From Podarcis raffonei (Eukaryota > Chordata > Lepidosauria > Squamata > Lacertidae), in assembly GCF_027172205.1 (NCBI RefSeq), contig NC_070614.1:40492001-40556000 (forward strand): a stretch of 64,000 nt of DNA. Direction: 5' to 3'. The translations under genes and the position numbers were made by a program. The notes under the pieces were generated by a model. That model did no database searches. It was not told where the DNA came from and saw only the letters and a program-made list of their open reading frames with translations. Position 1 is the stretch's first letter, and each line of letters starts with the position of its first letter. Of the stretch, positions 57,150 through 64,000 are shown piece after piece.

Positions 57150-58745
57150 CACCTTTCTTTTCTATTGATTTTTCCATGTATACTTCTTCTAACAATATAT
57201 CTTTAACAATTTTTCACATTTCCACCCTCCTCCCCTGGACTTCCCTCATACTCCCGTTTTGTTTTATTTCCATATCGTTCAACCTGCATATTGTTTCCCT
57301 AAAATTTGCTCAATACATATACAGTGGTACCTCGGATTAAGAACTTAATTCGTTCTGGAGGTCCGTTCTTAACCTGAAACTGTTCTTAACCTGAGGGACC
57401 ACTTTAGCTAATGGGGCCTCCTGCTGCCGCCGCCCGATTTCTGTTCTCATCCTGAAGCAAAGTTCTTAACCTGAGGTACTATTTCTGGATTAGCACAGTC
57501 TGTAACCTGAAGCATCTGTAACCTGAGGTACCACTGTAGTCTTATTTTTTTGTTGTAAACAGTTGTGATTGTTTACTCAAACCCTGCCAATGAGTCCATT
57601 TCTTTATGTTGCCTCTTCATATATGTTGTAAATGGTTCCCATTCTCCTTTAAAGTATTTGTTGTCCTTTTCATGTAATTTTTCTGTTAGTTTTGCCAGTT
57701 CTGCATATTCCATAAGTTTCTCTTGCCATTGTTCTTTTGTTGGTATTTCTTCTGTCTTCCAAGTTTGTGCTAATATAATTCTTGCCGCTGTTGTTGCATA
57801 CATAAATGATTTTCAATTTTCTTTTTTTACATCTTGGTCTAAAATTCCTAGAAGGAATGCTTCTGGTTTCTTAACAAAAGTCTTTTAAAACATTTTTTTC
57901 AATTCATTATATATAATTTCCCAATAATTTCTAATCTTTTTGCATTCCCACCACATATGATAGAATGTCCCATCTTTTTCTTTACATTTCCAACAAGTTT
58001 TTGATCCCTTTTTATACATTTTGACCACTTTCTCTGGTGTTATATACCATCTATATATCATTTTCATATAATTCTCTTTCAGTAAGATACAATCTGTAAA
58101 TTTTAGGTTCACCTTCCACATCTTTTCCCAATCTTCAAGTTGTATATTATGACCTAAACCCTGAGCCCACTTTACTTGTGCTGAGTTTACCATTTCATCT
58201 AACGTTTCCCCATAAAGTAGGAGATAATACGTTTTTTAAAGTAATTTTGTGTCACTCTCGACTATCTCTTTTTGAAAGTTTGAAACTGTATAACTAAAAC
58301 CTTTCTTATTGTCTTCCTTAAACTGTTCATTTAATTGTCTATGATGTAGCCAGCTTTGTAAAAAGGTCTTCAGTTCCTCATATCCTTTCAGCCTTAACCC
58401 TTTTCCCGCCTCTATTAATAATTCTCTATATGTCGGCCAATACCTCCCTTACTAAGTGGTTTTAATGCTAATGCTTCCACCGGTGAGAGCCACCATGGGT
58501 TTTTTGGTTCTAGAAAGTTTTTATATTTATTCCAAACTTTTATAAGTGTTTTTCTTATTATATGATTATGAAAATCTTTTTTATATCTTTCCTGTACCAT
58601 AATTATGAATGCCAACCAAATCTATTATCATGTCCTTCCAAGTCCAGTATTTCATCTCTTTCTAATTTTATCCAATCCCAAATCCACGTGATGCAAGCTG
58701 CTTCATAGTATAATTTCAAGTCTGGAAGGGAGAAGCCAGAGGAAG
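57150..58745 (-). mobile_element. L1 LINE fragment, end of ORF2 and 3' region
   Basis: Minus-strand pieces, upstream to downstream: GFSLPDLKLYYEAACITWIW, NPWWLSPVEALALKP, KMIYRWYITPEKVVKMYKKG, CWKCKEKDGTFYHMWWECKK, IRNYWEIIYNELKKMF, ILAQTWKTEEIPTKEQWQEK. These are the C-terminal blocks of tetrapod L1 ORF2, including the Cys-rich CWKC...H...C motif. The frame shifts and has stops (for example TAG-type breaks between 57885 and 57803 and around 58200-58415). 5' truncated at the gypsy border; MITE copy H is inserted in its 3' region. Confidence 0.88.
57322..57536 (+). mobile_element. Palindromic Tigger-like MITE, copy H
   Basis: Ends CAGTGGTACCTCGGATTAAG ... AACCTGAGGTACCACTG, TA flanks; it sits within L1 3' sequence. 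Confidence 0.9.
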
Positions 58746-61700
58746 CTGACATCCACCCCCCTCAAACCCCCCCATCGGTGGGGTTCTGAACTACCTCACC
58801 CTCACTGGTGATGGGAGGAGGGGGTGGGAATCTAAGGAAAGAATCGTCATCCTCCTCTGTGTCCTCAAAAACTGCTTCCCAACCCCCCCCCACAACCCCG
58901 TCCCCATTGGAGAGTCCTCGGGGTGTTCCTCCTCATCAGAGCTCTCAGCGACTTCATCAACTACTCCCCCCCCCCGAGGGTGGGAATCCCTCAAAGTCCC
59001 CCTCGTCCTCTGTGGGTCCAAACACTTCTCCAAAAAACCTCCCCGGGGGTTTGGGCTTGTCTGGGAAGAGAGCGTGGAATTCCTCAGAAACTCCTCTGTT
59101 ACGCACCCCTCAGAAATCCACGCATTTTCAGAACTGGGCACCTCCTCCCAGGCAACTAGATATTCTAGTTGATGTCTGTTCCACCTGGAGTCAAGTCTCT
59201 CCGTCACTGTTGCATTGTTCCCTCTCTTCTACGTTTGGTGAGGTGGGTACCTCCTGCCCCCTCCCTGGGTAGCCATGCCTCTCCCTGTAAGGTGACAGCA
59301 GGGACCTGTGGAAAACCGGGTGTATTCTCATGTTGTCTGGCAGCTTCAACCTAAACGCTACTGGATTGACCTGCTGGATGACCTCAAAGGGGCCCACTCT
59401 CCTAGGCTGCAGTTTCTTGCACCTCCCCCTCAAGGGCAGCCCCTGAGATGACAACCACACCTTGTCTCCCACCTGTATGACCTCCCCTGGTCTTCTATGC
59501 TTGTTGGCCTCTTTCTTTTACGCCTCCTTTGCCCTCTCCAAGTTCATCTTGAGCTGTTGGTGTATGGCCTCCATCTCTTCCGTAAATTGCTCTGCGGCCG
59601 GCATACTCCAAGCCTCTTCCCCCCGTCCTAGGAAGGCCCTGGGGTGGCACCCTTAATTGGCAAGAAAGGGACTCATCCCTGTAGACACGTGTTCAGCATT
59701 ATTGTATGCAAACTCTGCCAGTGCTAGTTTCTCTACCCAATCATTCTGCCTGATTGACATAACAGCGCACATACTGCTGCAAAAGGGCATTCGCTATCTC
59801 AGCTTGTCCGTTAGTTTCTGGATGCCTTGCTGTCGAGAAGCTCACCTCTACCTGCAACAAACTCATGAGCTTGTGCCAGAAACGCGAGGTGAACTGCCTT
59901 CTATGGTCTGAAATTACCCTCGAAGGGACCCCATGCAGTTGGAATACGTGATCCACGAACAACTTGGTGGTCTCCTCCGCTGTCACTGGATGGGAACATG
60001 CCACAAAGTGACACATCTTGGTTAGTAGATCCATCACCACCATCTTACCTCTGGATATGGGCAGGCTCGTCATGAAGTCTATGGACACCACCTCCCATGG
60101 CCTCCCGGGTGTGGGCAAGGATTCTAGCAACCCCGCCGGCGCCGCCCTCTCACCCTTTGCCCTTTGACACATGTCGCATCCTCGCACATAATCTCACACA
60201 TCCTCCCTTACTCTGGGCCACCAAAAATCCCGCGTAACTAACAACATGGTCTTGTGTTGCCCAAAATGCCCAGCAGTGGTGTTGTCATGGAGCTGTTTGA
60301 GAACTCTGACCCTTAGGGACTCTCCTGGTACATACAATGCTCCTCTGTAGAACAACAGCCCCCCTTTCTCCTCAACCCCCCCTGCTCCCAACCCCCGCTT
60401 GAGCTCGCTGAATTTCCTTTGAGCAAAGTCATCTTCTCTGGTGAGTCGCACCAGTTTTGCTTCTTCCACTAGTGCTCCTCCACAGGTCCATTTGTCCTTC
60501 TGTAACGTATTCCTAGCCACGGGGGGTTCTTTTTCCTCCAAGTACTCTGGTTTCCGAGATAACGCATCTGCCCTCACGTTCTGCTCTCCTGGGAAGTACT
60601 GGATCCTAAAATTAAAGTTGGCAAAAACTCCGCCCAACAGATCTGCCTCTGGTAAAGCACATGCGCAGTGCGCCAGTATTCCAAGTGCTTGTGATCTGTA
60701 TGCACCTGTATCTGCTGCTGAGCCCCAATCAGGAAGTGTCTCCACTGCTTAAAAGCCGCAAAAATTGCCAACAATTCTTTGTCATAGATACTGTAGTTTT
60801 GCTCCAATTTGTTCAGTTTCCGGGAGAAAAAGGCGCAAGGCCTCCAATCCCCCCCCCCCTGCATCTTGCTGCAACAGGACTGCTCCAATGGCCCGATCGG
60901 AGGTGTCAGTTTCCACCTGTAATGGCTTGTCAGGATTCACGTGCAGTAGCTGCTCCTCTGATGCAAAAACATTCTTCAGTTTCTCAAATCCCCTTTGCGC
61001 CTCCTCAGTCCACAGAAACTTTTTCTTCCCACTGAGACAATCAGTTATGGGCGCTGACAAATGGGCAAAGTTCTTGATAAACTTTCTGTAGAAGTTGCTG
61101 AAGCCAAGGAATCTCTGTACATCCTTCTTTGTTTTTGGGTTTTTCCCTTTCCAAAATGGTTCTCACCTTCTCCCGGTCCATTGCCAGTCCCCTATCTGAC
61201 AGCCGGTACCCTAGGAACTCCACTTCCCAAACATGGAACTGGCATTTCTCCAGATTGACCCATAACTGATGCTCCTTTAGCTTCTCCAACACTTGCAGGA
61301 CATCTCTTACGTGCTGTTCCTCATTCTCCAAGAAGACTAGTATGTCATCTGAAAAGCAGACGCAGTTCTGGTACAGTAGGGACTCCAGTACATGGTGCAT
61401 GAATGCCTGGAAACAGGGGCTTCCACTTTGTAATCCAAATGGCATAACAAGATATTCAAATTCCCCTAGGGGGGTAAACATGGTCGTTTTCCATTCGTCC
61501 CCCTCCCACACCCTGATCAGATTGTACGTTCCCCTGAGGTCCAGTTTGGTAAAAATCCTGCCATGCCTGACTCTCGCCAAAATGTCGTCGATTCTTGGCA
61601 TGGGGAAGGCCAGGGGTTCCGTCAAGGAATTGACAATCCTGAAATCCACCACTAGGCGGTGCTCATTTGTCCCCTTCTTGTCCACAAAGAACACAGGACT

Positions 61701-62290
61701 CCCTCCCACCGCCTTGGATTCCCTGATGAAACCCCTCCTCAAGTTCTTATCAATAAACTCCTTCAAATCATGTATTTTAGTCGGACATTGATTACAGCTT
61801 ACCTGCCGGCAGTTTGGTCCCTGGGACTAAATTGATCTGACAATTGTACGGCCGATGTGGGGGTAACGTGTCAGCTTCCCGCTCGCTGAACACCTCCTCA
61901 AAATCTGCGTACTGTGGAGGGATTTTCTTCTTCTCCCCCAGACGCATCGTCATGACCTTGGCTTTCCTTTCCTGTGGAATCATCGTTTCCCTGTTCCTTG
62001 GCCCCCTGTCCTTCCTCCTTGGCTGTTGCCCCCACCATCCCTTGCCAGCCTTGACGCTGTGGGCAAGCCTTGGCAAAGTGCCCTGGTCATTGACAGAGGA
62101 AACACTTTTTGGCTGTTTTCCAGTCCCTTCCCTCCTTTTTCCTGCTTGTTCCTCCTCTGCCACTGCAGACAGTGGCAAAGGCAGCGGAGGAGGAAGGAGC
62201 AGCCTGAAAGGGCTCCTTTCTCGCTGTTCGTCCCTCTGCCGCTCACAAGAGCAGGCATAGGAGCCCGGTTGGGGGAGGCACAGCGCAGCA
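58746..62290 (-). mobile_element. Ty3/gypsy chromodomain LTR retrotransposon fossil, partial
   Basis: Minus-strand gypsy element. Parts in order: a vestigial zinc-knuckle region (about 62110-62050), the protease-RT linker [20 protein letters not shown] (about 61930), reverse transcriptase (VDKKGTNEHRLVVDFRIVNS; CFSDDILVF, about 61766-61041), RNase H (DKELLAIFAAFKQWRHFL; FPGEQNVRADALSRKPEY, about 60888-60574), integrase zinc finger and core (GHFGQHKTM ... CDMCQR; VSIDFMTSLP; DHRRQFTSRFW; ETNGQAE, about 60300-59741), integrase C-terminal module (VWLSSQGLPLRG ... GPFEV) and a chromodomain (YLVAWEEVPSSENAWISEGC, about 59150). This order and the chromodomain place it with vertebrate chromoviruses. 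No LTR is recognisable at either end. It is broken in several places and old. Confidence 0.93.
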
Positions 62291-62335
62291 CAGCAGAAAG
62301 TATGCTGGAAAAGTTGTCTTATATTTGAGTATATG
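62291..62335 (+). mobile_element. Fragment of a mariner-like MITE
   Basis: GTCTTATATTTGAGTATATGCGGTA resembles the terminus of a common TA-target element. Short. Confidence 0.35.
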
Positions 62336-62339
62336 CGGT

Positions 62340-63115
62340 ACTATTTTTCCTCTGGAAACCCAAATAAACAAAAATCCAACCCCATTTTGCATAAAATGCC
62401 CCAGAAATGCATTGAATTTACCAGATTGGATTCCATCATTTTTTAAATAGAGAAATTATCAATGAAAGGTCAAGGATGTGTCGGTAAGTTGGCCCAAACT
62501 TTCTCTGAATAAGTGTTTTCTGGTTCTGGGTGTTTTGACTGTTGACAAGTGGTATTTAGAAGGTCTACAGTCTAAGCCTCTTCCCAAATATGTTGGAATT
62601 CTCATTAGGGTAGAAAAAAACACACACACCCCGCTAGTGTGACACCCCACCCCGGTCATTGGTTAAGGAAATAAGCGCTTAACCAGCAAGAAATGCACTA
62701 GAGCCAATTCAATACAGAAAAAGATGGGAGGGGGGAATAAAACACCCAATTTTGACCTCTCCCTTACCTGCCCACAGGTTACAGTACCAAGTCCCTTGTT
62801 ATGCAGAGGAATGTAAGAAAGAAAAAAGTGTGGTAAGTCCATCACAATTCTGTTTGCAGCTTACAGGGGAAGAGCAATGATTGGATGGTATGAGTTTCAG
62901 AAGACAGGATTAGAGAGAGCTTGGGAGAGAGCTGCATCTAGGAACCAGGATGGGCAAATGTGTTTCTGGAAAGAACAGTGCTAAGGGATTCGGTGATAAG
63001 CAAGGGGGACAAGAGACTGACAACCCCCCAAATTTCAAGGAGGGGCCTGGATCCCCTCAATATTCTGTGGTTGTGACCATGGACATAGGCAGGGGGCCAG
63101 CTGTCTCTCCCCTCC
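62340..63115. other. Stretch with no recognised gene
   Basis: Contains a segment (about 62850-62900, ACAGGGGAAGAGCAATGATTGG) that loosely resembles 53855-53900 (ACAGTGGAAGAGCAATGCTTGGG). No domain-bearing frame. Confidence 0.35.
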
Positions 63116-63119
63116 GAAT

Positions 63120-63385
63120 CCTTCTGGGATCTGATTGTGAACAGAATGTGAGTGAACTTTTTTTATTCTTTTATAGAAGACTGTTGTGTCTTATCTTTTA
63201 TGAGGGAATAAAGGGAAAATACCAGAACAGTTATTATAGAGGCGAGCCTGAGCAAACACATCCGCTGTGAGTTTAAAAAGGAGAATGTTACTCTGCTAAA
63301 CTGTGAACTTGTTTACACAAGTTGGAAAGGCTATAATCAAACAATATATCCTCTCCTGCATCCCTGAACATTCCCACATGGTTTG
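63120..63385 (+). repeat. Unclassified interspersed repeat, copy 2 (LTR-like)
   Basis: Inverted match of 50335-50609: CTTCTGGGATCTGATTGTGAAC ... AGAAGACTGTTGTGTCTTATC ... ACCAGAACAGTTATTATAGAGG ... GGAAAGGCTATAATCAAACAA. Homology starts abruptly at CCTTCTGGGATC. Confidence 0.6.
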
Positions 63386-63391
63386 CATGCA

Positions 63392-63600
63392 GGGCTGGCC
63401 CCAGACATTTTGGAGCCTGAGGCAAATCAAATTGGTGTTCCCCCAGGAATTGTATTTGCTAAGGGTGTGTGTTGGAAAACACAGGGGAAAGTCACTTCTC
63501 TCCTTTCTTGTCCTCCTGCCTTCTTTCCTTCTCAGCAGCCCCACCAGCAATGAGCAGTGGCAGGAGCAGCATCAGTGGCAAGGAAGACCCTCGCCCTGCT
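63392..63600 (+). mobile_element. hAT-like fragment (ggctggccccag)
   Basis: GCAGGGCTGGCCCCAGACATT TTGGAGCCTGAGGCAAATC matches the left arm of the element at 36543. The right limit is approximate. Confidence 0.45.
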
Positions 63601-64000
63601 GTGGGGGGAGGCAGTGCTGGGGCTTCTGCTCCTCTCAAGGAGGAATAAAAAGAGTGGAGAAGTCACATGCAATCCAGGGGGGTCCTTAACAAGAGATGAC
63701 AATCTTTTTCCAAAACGCATGTTATGTACACACATGCACACACTTTCCCTTTTTCAAAACCAACACCTAAATGTATACAAAATCCAATCTGTGGGTGGTG
63801 GGCTCTGGGAGGAGGACTCTCACGCTAAACCTTGAGTTAACTTGGTTGATTAGCCAGCTCTGCTAGAAAGACTGCCCCATTCTGCTCCCAGTATATTTCT
63901 GAAGTCCATTATTTATAGCTGCCCAGGGGCAGAAGGGTTCCCCACTTTGGCCTTTTAAAAAACCCTAAAATCAAATCCTGAGTTGCCAGCTTGTCAGTTC

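Noticed and set aside
62950-63270. 106-codon frame as a gene
   Set aside because: Half lies in the unclassified repeat shared with 50335-50609; no motif in the rest.

Overview
The window looks like nuclear DNA of a squamate reptile, most likely a lizard. Evidence: a Sauria SINE, an RTE-BovB LINE 3' end, L2/CR1 tails, tRNA-derived SINEs, an L1 fragment, many hAT and Tc1/mariner (Tigger-like) non-autonomous elements, and vertebrate genes with introns. I cannot name the species.

Three host genes can be built exon by exon with matching splice phases. (1) Minus strand, about 23540 down past base 1: the 5' half of a leukocyte integrin alpha subunit (CD11 type; ITGAM/ITGAX/ITGAD-like). Ten coding exons cover the signal peptide, the start of the beta-propeller and the whole ligand-binding I domain with its MIDAS residues; the rest lies outside the window. 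(2) Minus strand, 38593 to 31268: a complete TRIM72 (MG53) gene with six coding exons, including a 23-nt microexon, that sum exactly to 477 codons plus stop. A putative non-coding first exon and a CTATATATAG promoter box lie at 41500-41651. (3) Plus strand, 46976 to 50054: a complete PYCARD (ASC) gene with three exons (PYD, linker, CARD) and 204 codons, starting in a CpG-rich segment. The same neighbours (PYCARD, TRIM72, PYDC1, ITGAM/X/D) sit together on human 16p11.2, so this is conserved synteny.

Right of PYCARD is a small pyrin-domain (PYD) cluster: a decayed minus-strand copy of the PYCARD promoter and first exon (55048-55540), cut at its 3' side by a hAT element, and a plus-strand PYD open frame with a lysine-rich N-terminal extension (55914-56462). 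This cluster is the most interesting part of the window. ASC nucleates inflammasomes, PYD-only relatives tune it, TRIM72 repairs membranes, and CD11 integrins act on myeloid cells; sharing a neighbourhood does not prove joint function.

The rest is largely mobile DNA. A Ty1/copia-type LTR element (5144-10189) lies in an integrin intron, carries a later SINE insertion, and has a copia-style internal initiator-tRNA primer site. A solo LTR (27572-28393) has a 5-bp target duplication and a long open frame. A broken chromodomain Ty3/gypsy element (58746-62290) abuts an L1 fragment. A palindromic MITE family (CAGTGGTACC ends, TA target) has eight copies, six of them within 11 kb around PYCARD and the PYD cluster. 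No CRISPR, operon, true tRNA or rRNA gene was seen.
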